NCBI RefSeq assembly: GCF_037450285.1 | Contig: NZ_JAQISN010000005.1 | Location: 357,888-421,887, forward strand | Length of the DNA stretch: 64,000 nucleotides | Source: Erwinia sp. SLM-02 | GTDB taxonomy: Bacteria; Pseudomonadota; Gammaproteobacteria; Enterobacterales; Enterobacteriaceae | Reading direction: 5' to 3' | Shown: one piece after another, positions 9,145 to 16,784 of the stretch | Position numbering within the stretch: the first letter of the stretch is position 1 | Layout of the letters: each line of letters opens with the position of its first letter | Translations under genes and position numbers: made by a program | Notes under the pieces: model-generated | What the model saw: the letters and a program-made list of their open reading frames with translations, nothing else | Told to the model about the DNA's origin: nothing | Databases searched by the model: none

Positions 9145-11124
9145 ATGTTTGGCAAATTAACATTAGATGCAATCCCCTATCACGAACCCATCGTCATGGT
9201 GACGGTGGCCGCCATTATTCTGGGCGGGCTGGCGGTGGTGGCGGGCATAACCTGGTTTAAAAAATGGACCGTGCTGTGGAACGACTGGCTGACCACCGTT
9301 GACCACAAGCGCATCGGCATTATGTACATCTTCGTGGCGCTGATTATGCTGATCCGCGGTTTTGCGGATGCCATTATGATGCGTACCCAGCTGGCGGTGG
9401 CCGGTGGCGGCAGCGAAGGTTTCCTGCCGCCCCATCACTACGATCAGATCTTCACCGCCCACGGCGTGATTATGATCTTCTTCGTTGCCACACCGTTTAT
9501 TACCGGTCTGATGAACATCATCATGCCGCTGCAAATCGGCGCGCGCGACGTCTCGTTCCCGTGGCTTAACGCACTCAGCTTCTGGCTGTTTGTCGGCGGG
9601 GTGATTCTGGTTAACCTCTCCCTGGGCGTCGGTGAATTTGCGCAGACCGGCTGGGTCGCCTATCCGCCGCTATCGGGGATCAAGTTCAGCCCCGGCGTTG
9701 GGGTCGACTACTATATCTGGAGCCTGCAACTCTCGGGCCTGGGTACGCTGCTGACCGGGGTGAATCTGTTTGTCACCATCCTGAAAATGCGTGCGCCGGG
9801 CATGAAGCTGATGACCATGCCGGTGTTCACCTGGACCACGCTGGTGACCTGCGCGATTATCATTGCGGCGTTCCCGATCCTGACGGCGGCGCTGGCGATG
9901 CTGACGCTGGACCGCTATCTGGATATGCATTTCTTCACCAATGAACTGGGTGGGAATGCGATGATGTACGTGAACCTGATCTGGGCCTGGGGACACCCTG
10001 AAGTCTATATTCTGGTGCTGCCCGCCTTTGGCGTGTTCTCCGAAGTCACCCCCACCTTTGCGCGTAAAAAACTGTTCGGCTACACCTCCATGGTCAGCGC
10101 CACGGTGGCGATCGGTATTCTGTCGTTTATCGTCTGGCTGCATCACTTCTTCACGATGGGTTCCGGGGCCAGCGTTAATGCCTTCTTCGGCATTATGACC
10201 ATGATCATCGCCATCCCGACCGGGGTGAAGATTTTCACCTGGCTGTTCACCATGTATCGCGGCAATCTGGTCTTTACCACGCCGATGCTCTGGGTGCTGG
10301 GGTCGCTGGTGACCTTTACCGTCGGCGGTATGACCGGCGTGCTGCTCGCCATCCCCGGCGCGGATTTCCTGCTGCACAACAGCCTGTTCCTCGTGGCCCA
10401 CTTCCATAACGTGATTATCGGCGGGGCGCTGTTCGGCTACTTCGCGGGCTTCGGCTTCTGGTTCCCGAAAGTCTTCGGTATCCAGCTGAATGAAAGACTC
10501 GGCCGCTATTCGTTCTGGTGCTGGATTATTGGCTTCTATCTGGCCTTTATCCCGATGTATATCCTCGGCTTTATGGGCATGACCCGCCGCCTGAACCACT
10601 ACACCAACCCGGACTGGGGCCCGTATCTGAAAATCGCTGAGGTCGGTGCCTTCTTCATTCTGTTCGGCATTCTCTTCTTCCTCGCGCAGATCTACGTCAG
10701 CGTGCGCGATCACATTAAACACAAGCGGCAGCCGTGCGCGGAAGATCCGTGGGATGGCCGCACGCTGGAATGGGCCACCTCGTCACCGCCGGCATTCTAT
10801 AACTTCGCCGTCGTTCCGCATGTGGACAGCCTGGATTACTGGCACGAAGCGAAGAAAAAAGGGCTGCCGCCAAAACCCACCCGATACGAAGCTTTCCTGA
10901 TGCCGCGAAACTCCGCTTCGCCGTTCGTGGTGTCGATGATCGCTACCCTGCTGGGCTTCGCGCTGATCTGGCACATCTGGTGGCTGGCAATCTTCTGCGT
11001 GTTTGGTATGGCCGCGGGCGTCTTTATGCGCGTCTATGACCAGGACATCGAGTACACCGTCACGGCGGAAGAGATTGAGAAAATAGAAAACCAGCGTATT
11101 CATTCTGTTACGGAAAAGGCTTAA
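9145..11124 (+). CDS. cyoB: cytochrome o ubiquinol oxidase subunit I
   Basis: 659 residues; ATG 9145 is chosen over 9133 because GGAG sits about 8 bases upstream and the protein then starts MFGKLTLDAIPYHEP, as in E. coli CyoB. This is the catalytic heme-copper subunit: the quinol-site residues in RGFADAIMMR, heme and CuB histidines in IFTAHGVIMIFF, AWGHPEVYI, WLHHFF and HFHNVIIGG, and the K/D-channel region are all present. It reduces O2 to water with quinol and pumps protons. All expected ligands are intact, so it should be functional if heme O is supplied from elsewhere; there is no cyoE here. Confidence 0.96.
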   Translation: MFGKLTLDAIPYHEPIVMVTVAAIILGGLAVVAGITWFKKWTVLWNDWLTTVDHKRIGIMYIFVALIMLIRGFADAIMMRTQLAVAGGGSEGFLPPHHYDQIFTAHGVIMIFFVATPFITGLMNIIMPLQIGARDVSFPWLNALSFWLFVGGVILVNLSLGVGEFAQTGWVAYPPLSGIKFSPGVGVDYYIWSLQLSGLGTLLTGVNLFVTILKMRAPGMKLMTMPVFTWTTLVTCAIIIAAFPILTAALAMLTLDRYLDMHFFTNELGGNAMMYVNLIWAWGHPEVYILVLPAFGVFSEVTPTFARKKLFGYTSMVSATVAIGILSFIVWLHHFFTMGSGASVNAFFGIMTMIIAIPTGVKIFTWLFTMYRGNLVFTTPMLWVLGSLVTFTVGGMTGVLLAIPGADFLLHNSLFLVAHFHNVIIGGALFGYFAGFGFWFPKVFGIQLNERLGRYSFWCWIIGFYLAFIPMYILGFMGMTRRLNHYTNPDWGPYLKIAEVGAFFILFGILFFLAQIYVSVRDHIKHKRQPCAEDPWDGRTLEWATSSPPAFYNFAVVPHVDSLDYWHEAKKKGLPPKPTRYEAFLMPRNSASPFVVSMIATLLGFALIWHIWWLAIFCVFGMAAGVFMRVYDQDIEYTVTAEEIEKIENQRIHSVTEKA

Positions 11125-11126
11125 CT

Positions 11127-11741
11127 ATGAGTAGTCACACACTCAATCCGGCTCTGCATCACGATGCAGAGCATGAACACGGGCATCACGATCACGGCAC
11201 CAAACTCGGGCTGTGGATCTATCTGATGTCCGACTGCATTCTGTTTGGCAGTTTCTTCGCCACCTACGCGGTGTTGAGCGATGCGTTTGCCGGCGGGCCA
11301 ACGCCAAAGGACATCTTTGAGATCCCCTACGTTCTGACCGAAACCTTTATGCTGCTGCTGTCGAGCATCACCTGCGGTTTCGTGATGATCGCCCTGCGCC
11401 AGGGGAAAAAGAATCAGGTGCTGTTCTGGCTGGCCGTGACCTTCCTGTTTGGCCTCGCCTTTGTTGGGATGGAGGTCAACGAGTTCCACCATCTGATTGA
11501 GAACAACGCCGGACCCGACCGCAGCGCCTGGCTCTCCGCGTTCTTTACCCTGGTGGCCACCCACGGCCTGCACGTCAGCGTGGGCCTGATCTGGATGGGC
11601 ATTATGATCCACCAGATTATGACCCGGGGACTGGGGGGCAAAACCACGCTGCGGCTGGAGTGCCTGAGCCTGTTCTGGCACTTCCTCGATCTGGTGTGGA
11701 TCTGCGTGTTCACCGTTGTTTATCTGCTGGGGGTCTATTAA
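11127..11741 (+). CDS. cyoC: cytochrome o ubiquinol oxidase subunit III
   Basis: 204 residues, five predicted membrane helices, with the subunit III signature (MEVNEFHHLI, FFTLVATHGLHVSVGLIWM). The N-terminus is His-rich (LHHDAEHEHGHHDHG). It starts two bases after cyoB stops and its stop codon abuts the cyoD start, so translation is probably coupled. Structural subunit that stabilises subunit I. Confidence 0.95.
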   Translation: MSSHTLNPALHHDAEHEHGHHDHGTKLGLWIYLMSDCILFGSFFATYAVLSDAFAGGPTPKDIFEIPYVLTETFMLLLSSITCGFVMIALRQGKKNQVLFWLAVTFLFGLAFVGMEVNEFHHLIENNAGPDRSAWLSAFFTLVATHGLHVSVGLIWMGIMIHQIMTRGLGGKTTLRLECLSLFWHFLDLVWICVFTVVYLLGVY

Positions 11742-12077
11742 ATGAGTAAGGCGGTTTTACATTCCGACAGCCACGATCACGGCAGCTATAAAAGCTATCT
11801 TACCGGCTTTGTGCTCTGCGTGATCCTCACGCTGATCCCTTTCATGCTGGTGATGTATCCGGCCGGGCCTCGCTGGCTCACTATTACGCTTTTTGTGGTG
11901 ACGGCGGTGGCGCAGCTGCTGGTACAGCTGGTTTATTTCCTGCATTTAAATCGTAAGACCGAGGATGGCTGGAATCTGGCAAGCTTTGTTTTCACTCTGC
12001 TGATCCTGTTAATCATTATCGGACTTTCAATCTGGATCATCTGGAGTATGCATTACCACATGATGATTAATCGATAA
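11742..12077 (+). CDS. cyoD: cytochrome o ubiquinol oxidase subunit IV
   Basis: 111 residues with three membrane helices and the typical FLHLNRKTEDGWNLASFVFTLL region of CyoD. It starts immediately after the cyoC stop codon. It assists assembly of the CuB centre and subunit I-III association. The operon ends here at a strong hairpin; cyoE (heme O synthase), which follows cyoD in the standard E. coli operon, is absent. Confidence 0.94.
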   Translation: MSKAVLHSDSHDHGSYKSYLTGFVLCVILTLIPFMLVMYPAGPRWLTITLFVVTAVAQLLVQLVYFLHLNRKTEDGWNLASFVFTLLILLIIIGLSIWIIWSMHYHMMINR

Positions 12078-12080
12078 TAA

Positions 12081-12114
12081 AAATGGCCTGTTGTTTCTAT
12101 TCAACAGGCCATTT
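12081..12114. terminator. bidirectional terminator between cyoD and a convergent small gene
   Basis: AAATGGCCTGTTG (12081-12093) pairs perfectly with CAACAGGCCATTT (12102-12114) over an 8-base loop, with A-rich sequence on the left and T-rich on the right. It serves cyoABCD and the convergent gene. Confidence 0.85.
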
Positions 12115-12115
12115 C

Positions 12116-12394
12116 TCAGGGTTCATTTTTAAATTTCGCCGCGTGCTGCTTAATCAGCTCGGTGCAGGATTCGTTATCGAAGTAATCTCTTATTTTATCT
12201 TTACCCCCGCCTTCCGCCTGGTGACAGGCATCAATCTGCTTTAACGAATTTTCTCTGGCGGACGATTTATCCTGCAGGGTCATGCAGAGGATCATCACGC
12301 CATATACCGCTGCGATAAAAACGCAGGCCGCCAGCATCAGCATTAAACACCCTGACTTACCGGGTTCTTTTTTTCTCACCCTCGTTAACTTCAT
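12116..12394 (-). CDS. small single-span membrane protein, unknown
   Basis: 92 residues. A basic N-terminus (MKLTRVRKKEPGKSG) precedes one hydrophobic helix (CLMLMLAACVFIAAVYGVMILCM) and a polar C-terminal domain with two cysteines (DACHQ and ESCTEL) that could form a disulfide in the periplasm. I do not recognise the family. Its stop codon abuts the cyoD terminator. Real-gene status is supported by sensible composition and lack of a competing frame. Confidence 0.55.
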   Translation of the reverse strand: MKLTRVRKKEPGKSGCLMLMLAACVFIAAVYGVMILCMTLQDKSSARENSLKQIDACHQAEGGGKDKIRDYFDNESCTELIKQHAAKFKNEP

Positions 12395-12749
12395 GGCTGA
12401 CTCCGAATGAATGAAAAAGAATTAAAAAAGATGAATAAAAAAAGCCCGACTCCAAAAAGGGGCGGGCGTATAAAAAGGAGGAACACACACTTAAACCACA
12501 ACACCTCCCTTGTCGAAATAAATATTACGCTTACCGAATTACCAAGTAAAGTTAAATATCAAATGAAAACTGTTATAGCATTTAATTCAATGACTGTTAT
12601 CGTTTGCGAAAGATAAATATTATAATAATAATTAATTTCCCCGGTGCTTAACGTGGAATATATGACGCGGGCACTCGTGCGGCTTTGATGTTGTAAATCA
12701 TTTCTGCCCGAAAATAGCAATGCTGATATTGCCCTATGGCTTTCCGGCC
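12395..12749. other. intergenic region without a convincing gene
   Basis: AT-rich. A GC-rich potential hairpin, GCCCG...CGGGC, lies at about 12445-12470 amid runs of A. A 69-codon frame across it has no ribosome site and a low-complexity basic sequence; I do not call it. Confidence 0.5.
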
Positions 12750-14447
12750 TCAAACAACGGCGTGAAAATCTCTGGCGGAGTCGACCACCGGTGCAACAAT
12801 CTGGCTGCGGATGACAAAGTCGCCGAACCCTTCATCCGCATCGCGCCCGGCAGACCAGCGGGCTATCAGTTCATCCATCATGAGCATCAGCTCAGCGCTG
12901 CTGAAATTGTCGCGATAAAGCCGGGGGATACGCGTACCCTGCCGGTTGCCGCCCAGGTACAGGCTGTAGCGATCCGGTGCTCTGCCCACCAGCCCCATTT
13001 CTGCCAGCATGGCGCGGCCGCAGCCGTTCGGGCAGCCGGTGATGCGGAATACGATCGATTCGTCGGTGAGTCCATGGCGGTCCAGCGACTGCTCCAGGCT
13101 TTTGACAAAATCAGGCAGTACGCGTTCGGCTTCCGCCATGGCCAGCGGACAGGTGGGAAACGAAACGCAGGCCATGGAATCTTTTTCCAGATTCGTCACG
13201 GTATCGTCGATCAGACCAAACTGGCGGGCAATGTCGTCAATCTGCTGCTTTTGCTCCTCGCTGACGCCCGCCACGATAAGGTTCTGATTCGCCGTCAGGC
13301 GGAAGTCACCCTGGTGAATTTTCGCGATTTCCGCAATGCCGCTTTTAAACGGATAGCCGGGTTTATCAATCAGACGGCCGCTGGGGATAAACAGCGTTAA
13401 ATGCCACTGCTTATCCACACCTGCAACCCAACCGATGCGGTCGCCGCGCCCGGTAAGCTGATACGGCTTCACCGGCTGAAAGCTGACCCCCGCCCTTTTT
13501 TCGACCTCGGCTTTAAACACCGCAACGCCCACGCGTTCCAGGGTGTATTTGGTTTTGGCATTGCGCCGGTTGCTGCGATTACCCCAGTCGCGCTGCACCG
13601 ACACCACCGCTTCGGCAATCTGCAGCGTCTGCGCCAGCGGGATAAAACCAAATTCCGACGCCAGCCGCGGCCAGGTGGAGGCATCTCCCTGAGTCATAGC
13701 CAGACCGCCACCGACCAGCACATTGAAACCGGTAAGCTGTCCATCCTCACCAACGGCAATAAAGTTCAGATCGTTGGCGTGAAGGTCGACATCATTCTGC
13801 GGCGGGATCACCACCGCGGTTTTAAACTTTCGCGGAAGATAGGTATTACCGAGAATAGGTTCTTTCTCATCCTTAATGGAAACTTTTTCCTTGTCCAGCC
13901 AGACTTCAGCATAGGCATTAGTACGGGGTAAAAGATGCTCAGATATCTTTTTCGCCCATTCGTAAGCTTCAATATGCAGATTCGACTCAACGGGGTTGGC
14001 CGTGCATAATACATTACGGTTTACGTCCCCTGCGGTGGCTCTGGAATCCAGCCCCAGCCGGTGAAGTAGCTGATGTACGGGTTTAATATTGTGTTTCAAT
14101 ACGCCGTGAAACTGAACGGTCTGCCGGTTGGTAATACGAATACTGCCATACAGCGTATTATCACGCGCAAACTCATCTATGCCTAACCACTGCTGCGGCG
14201 TAATTATCCCACCCGGTAGTCTCACCCTGAGCATGACGGTATGCAGCGGCTCAAGTTTTTGCGCAATACGATCCTGACGGATATCGCGGTCGTCCTGCTG
14301 ATACATGCCGTGGAAGCGAATCAGCTGGAAGTTATCGCCGTCAAAGCCACCGGTAATATCATTTTCAAGATCGCGGGTAATGGTGCCGCGAAGTAATACG
14401 CTATTGCCTTTTAACCGCTCGTTATCAGACAGTTTTTCATCGCTCAT
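12750..14447 (-). CDS. cysI: sulfite reductase hemoprotein (CysI) paralogue, stand-alone
   Basis: 565 residues from the ATG at 14447 (preceded on the minus strand by AAGAGTGGTAAG), giving MSDEKLSDNERLKGNS, aligned to the E. coli CysI start; a longer frame to 14516 lacks support. Siroheme/4Fe-4S cysteines are intact in CVSFPTCPLAMAEAER and TGCPNGCGRAM, and the substrate-side motifs (RFHGMYQQDDRDIR, TNRQTVQFHG, NRNVLC) are kept. It should catalyse six-electron reduction of sulfite (or nitrite) to sulfide. No cysJ flavoprotein, cysH or other sulfur gene is nearby, so its electron donor must come from elsewhere. Clearly diverged from the housekeeping copy expected in the genus. Confidence 0.92.
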   Translation of the reverse strand: MSDEKLSDNERLKGNSVLLRGTITRDLENDITGGFDGDNFQLIRFHGMYQQDDRDIRQDRIAQKLEPLHTVMLRVRLPGGIITPQQWLGIDEFARDNTLYGSIRITNRQTVQFHGVLKHNIKPVHQLLHRLGLDSRATAGDVNRNVLCTANPVESNLHIEAYEWAKKISEHLLPRTNAYAEVWLDKEKVSIKDEKEPILGNTYLPRKFKTAVVIPPQNDVDLHANDLNFIAVGEDGQLTGFNVLVGGGLAMTQGDASTWPRLASEFGFIPLAQTLQIAEAVVSVQRDWGNRSNRRNAKTKYTLERVGVAVFKAEVEKRAGVSFQPVKPYQLTGRGDRIGWVAGVDKQWHLTLFIPSGRLIDKPGYPFKSGIAEIAKIHQGDFRLTANQNLIVAGVSEEQKQQIDDIARQFGLIDDTVTNLEKDSMACVSFPTCPLAMAEAERVLPDFVKSLEQSLDRHGLTDESIVFRITGCPNGCGRAMLAEMGLVGRAPDRYSLYLGGNRQGTRIPRLYRDNFSSAELMLMMDELIARWSAGRDADEGFGDFVIRSQIVAPVVDSARDFHAVV

Positions 14448-14728
14448 AATAAACTTACCACTCTTTATCATAATGAATGGAAAGTTAATCACTGAAAACG
14501 GACCGCCACCATGCACAGAAATAATGTAGCGAGCTATAACAGTTGATTTATCTGGCGCTAATCACTTTAATTTATTAAACCTATCGATTCCGCAAATAAT
14601 AAGCCATGAACGGATGGCTTATTATTATATCGAAACGAAATATGTACAGGATAAATGTTATAAATCAATCCGCATAATATTACAGCGAAGCGACATATTG
14701 ACCTCTCAGCTTGCTTTCCTGCGGATCA

Positions 14729-15169
14729 TTACGCGTCGCGCAGCCAGGGGGTAAAGGTCACGCCCGTCAGCAGCCCTTCCGGGCTGAGCAGTCGCGTCAC
14801 CGTCTGGCCCCAGGGCTCTTCGCGCTCTGCCACCAGCAGGCGATAGCCCTGCGCCTCCAGCGAGCGGGTCGCAGCCTGAATATCACGCACTTCGAACTCG
14901 ATCCATCCCTGGGGTTCGGGCAGATCGGCAGGCCACTGCTCGCTGCCGAAGCAGGATAACGCGGCCTGCGCCAGCGGCCACAGTGCGAAATGCTTAACCC
15001 CACCCAACGCATCGTGCTCGCTCAGCAGGTAGTCTTCATTTCCTTCCATTGCCTTCAGCGGTAAACCGAGTGCATCGCGATAAAATGCAGCGCTGACTGC
15101 GCTACTGCGCGTGACTGGCCCAAAACCGGCAACAAACAGAACATCCACTCCCGCTAAATCCTGTGTCAT
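14729..15169 (-). CDS. VOC-family (glyoxalase/bleomycin resistance fold) protein
   Basis: 146 residues from ATG 15169 (MTQDLAGVDVLFVAGFGPV), preceded by GGGAAGCGCC. Two beta-alpha-beta-beta-beta modules are visible (AAFYRDALGLPL... and ...EFEVRDIQAATRSLEAQGYRL, ending SPEGLLTGVTFTPWL). Candidate metal-face residues include the glutamate in GWIEFEV. The family covers glyoxalases, dioxygenases and drug-binding proteins; function unknown. A perfect 13-bp inverted repeat sits 20 bases before the start codon, so expression is likely tightly controlled. Confidence 0.8.
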   Translation of the reverse strand: MTQDLAGVDVLFVAGFGPVTRSSAVSAAFYRDALGLPLKAMEGNEDYLLSEHDALGGVKHFALWPLAQAALSCFGSEQWPADLPEPQGWIEFEVRDIQAATRSLEAQGYRLLVAEREEPWGQTVTRLLSPEGLLTGVTFTPWLRDA

Positions 15170-15188
15170 GGCGCTTCCCTTTTTCACA

Positions 15189-15220
15189 TTATCGACATCA
15201 GTACATTCTGATGTCGATAA
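15189..15220. promoter_or_regulatory. perfect 13-bp inverted repeat upstream of the VOC gene
   Basis: TTATCGACATCAG (15189-15201), six bases, CTGATGTCGATAA (15208-15220), with no mismatch. It lies immediately upstream of the VOC gene's ribosome site. There is no run of T after it and it precedes a gene, so an operator is more likely than a terminator. The cognate regulator is not evident in the window. Confidence 0.7.
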
Positions 15221-15303
15221 CGTAGCAGGATTCCGTGACTGAGGGGAACTACATTGCCACTTCCGGCAGAACACGAAGGTGCGGAGAATGAACAGTTATT
15301 CGT

Positions 15304-15780
15304 CTATTTCTCTGATGTACAGGAAATAATTGGCCGGCATTCAACGGGAAAATTAAGGGAGTTAGCGATAAAACACTGTTCGTGAGCCTGGTGGTGCAGG
15401 TCTGCCGCCCGCTGGATATCATCCCCTTCGCGAATCACGATTTCAGGCCGTAGCGTGATACGCGTGAAATGTCCGCGATCGCCATCAACCATGGTGCCTT
15501 CTGCACGATCCTGATAGGCGAACACGCTGATGCCCGCTTCGGCGCACAAATGCAAATACCACAGCTTGTGGCAGGCTGATACCGAGGCAACCAGAAGGTC
15601 TTCCGGGTTCCAGCGCGATTTGTCACCCAGAAAAGCCGGATCGGACGAGCCGGTTATCCCGGCTTTATTTAATGCCGAAATCGTAAAGTCGCGGCTGTAC
15701 GCTTTATAAGATTCCGTGCCCTGCCCTTTATTGCCGGTCCATTCGATGTTAACCCGATAATGATGTTCGCGCTGAGCCAT
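15304..15780 (-). CDS. OsmC/Ohr-family peroxiredoxin-like protein
   Basis: 158 residues from ATG 15780, which has a good AGGAGAAAACATC leader (an upstream ATG at 15810 is less likely). The two redox-active cysteines of the family are present in SVSACHKLWYLHLCAEA and HEQCFIANS, along with the conserved NPEDLLVASVSACH motif. OsmC/Ohr proteins reduce organic hydroperoxides in the cytoplasm using lipoylated protein donors. It is transcribed divergently from the GntR gene; the intergenic region has a perfect GntR-like palindrome that could also regulate it. Confidence 0.88.
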   Translation of the reverse strand: MAQREHHYRVNIEWTGNKGQGTESYKAYSRDFTISALNKAGITGSSDPAFLGDKSRWNPEDLLVASVSACHKLWYLHLCAEAGISVFAYQDRAEGTMVDGDRGHFTRITLRPEIVIREGDDIQRAADLHHQAHEQCFIANSLNFPVECRPIISCTSEK

Positions 15781-15862
15781 GATGTTTTCTCCTGTCTGGA
15801 AGGTTTCCATAAAGCATTTACCAGGGTTAAGGGGCTGTTAGCCACGATCTGGCAGAAGCCAT

Positions 15863-15882
15863 CATAATGGTATACCATTATG
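15863..15882. promoter_or_regulatory. perfect GntR-type operator palindrome
   Basis: CATAATGGTATACCATTATG is a perfect 20-bp palindrome centred on TGGTATACCA, the classic FadR/FCD-subfamily GntR operator pattern. It lies 23 bases upstream of the GntR gene start, between it and the divergent osmC-like gene. A related half, TGGTATAC, recurs at 16698-16705 before mdlC. Confidence 0.8.
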
Positions 15883-15904
15883 CCAAAATCAACAGGGGAT
15901 GTTT

Positions 15905-16588
15905 ATGACGCTAAAAACTCAATCCACGGCAAGCCTTTTAGCTGAGCAGCTGAGGGCGATGATCAACAACGGTACGCTGCCTGAAGGCTCGCGGCTGGTG
16001 GAGCGCGATCTCGCTACGCAGTTTTCTGTCAGCCGTGTTCCTATGCGTGAAGCTATCCGGCAGCTGGAGCAGGAGGGGATCGTAGATATTTATCCCAATC
16101 GCGGCGCGGTAGTCAGGACAATGTCAGCCGATGAGATTCGCCATATCTATCACCTGCGTGCGCTGCTGGAAGGCGATGCAATATTCCACAGCGTAAAGAA
16201 TATGGGTGCAGAGACCCTTTCACGGGCTGGCCTCACCCATCAGCTGCTCGGGGATGCCGGCGAAGCGGAGAAGCAGGGATCGCTGAATCTTGAGTTCCAT
16301 GAAATCCTCTATGCCGACTGTCGCAATCCGCGCCAGCTGCTGCTGATTGCCGAACTGCGCAACCAGATAGAACGCTATGAGCACCTTCAGCGAAAGCTGC
16401 TTTCCGATACGCCGATGTTTCAGCATGAACACGCCGCTATTCTTGACGCCTGCCGGGCCAGGGACGCTGATAAAGCACGTGAAATGACCATTAAGCATAT
16501 CCTCTCCGCAGGGAAGATCGTGATGGATGCAGTGACTCCCCCATCAGTTGAAGAGAATGGTCAGCTCGCTTACAGCAAGCGTGGTTAA
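15905..16588 (+). CDS. GntR-family (FCD) regulator of the mandelate genes
   Basis: 227 residues from ATG 15905 (AGGGGAT four bases upstream; the in-frame ATG at 15899 overlaps that site). N-terminal winged helix (LAEQLRAMINNGTLPEGSRLVERDLATQFSVSRVPMREAIRQLEQEG) followed by an all-helical FCD ligand domain with metal-binding-type histidines (FHEIL, QHEHAAI, IKHILSAG). It should bind the 15863 palindrome and repress itself and probably mdlCB 200 bases downstream; the inducer is likely an aromatic hydroxy or keto acid, by context. Confidence 0.87.
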   Translation: MTLKTQSTASLLAEQLRAMINNGTLPEGSRLVERDLATQFSVSRVPMREAIRQLEQEGIVDIYPNRGAVVRTMSADEIRHIYHLRALLEGDAIFHSVKNMGAETLSRAGLTHQLLGDAGEAEKQGSLNLEFHEILYADCRNPRQLLLIAELRNQIERYEHLQRKLLSDTPMFQHEHAAILDACRARDADKAREMTIKHILSAGKIVMDAVTPPSVEENGQLAYSKRG

Positions 16589-16697
16589 AACAGGTTCGCG
16601 CAGCAGGCGGCCTCGCCGCAAAAGCCGAACCAAACATTAACAAAGTGTTTCTGTAACAGGCATTTGTCGCGTTTTCACAAAAACATCTATATCTCCC

Positions 16698-16705
16698 TGG
16701 TATAC
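16698..16705. promoter_or_regulatory. possible second GntR half-site before mdlC
   Basis: CTGGTATACGCTG carries the core TGGTATAC seen in the perfect upstream palindrome, 80 bases before the mdlC start codon. The right half-site is degenerate, so binding would be weaker. Confidence 0.35.
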
Positions 16706-16784
16706 GCTGATCTCCAGCTCAACGCAGGCCGCCGCCTGGCGTTGAGGATCATGACGGATCACCATCGTTAAGGGAGATGCTACG

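Noticed and set aside
9670..10722. 350-codon frame antisense to cyoB
   Set aside because: Composition (Glu/His/Gln-rich, no fold) is that of a mirror frame in a GC-rich membrane protein gene; cyoB is unambiguous.
12407..12616. 69-codon frame on the plus strand between cysI and a small membrane gene
   Set aside because: No ribosome site, basic low-complexity start, and it spans a potential hairpin and AT-rich non-coding DNA.
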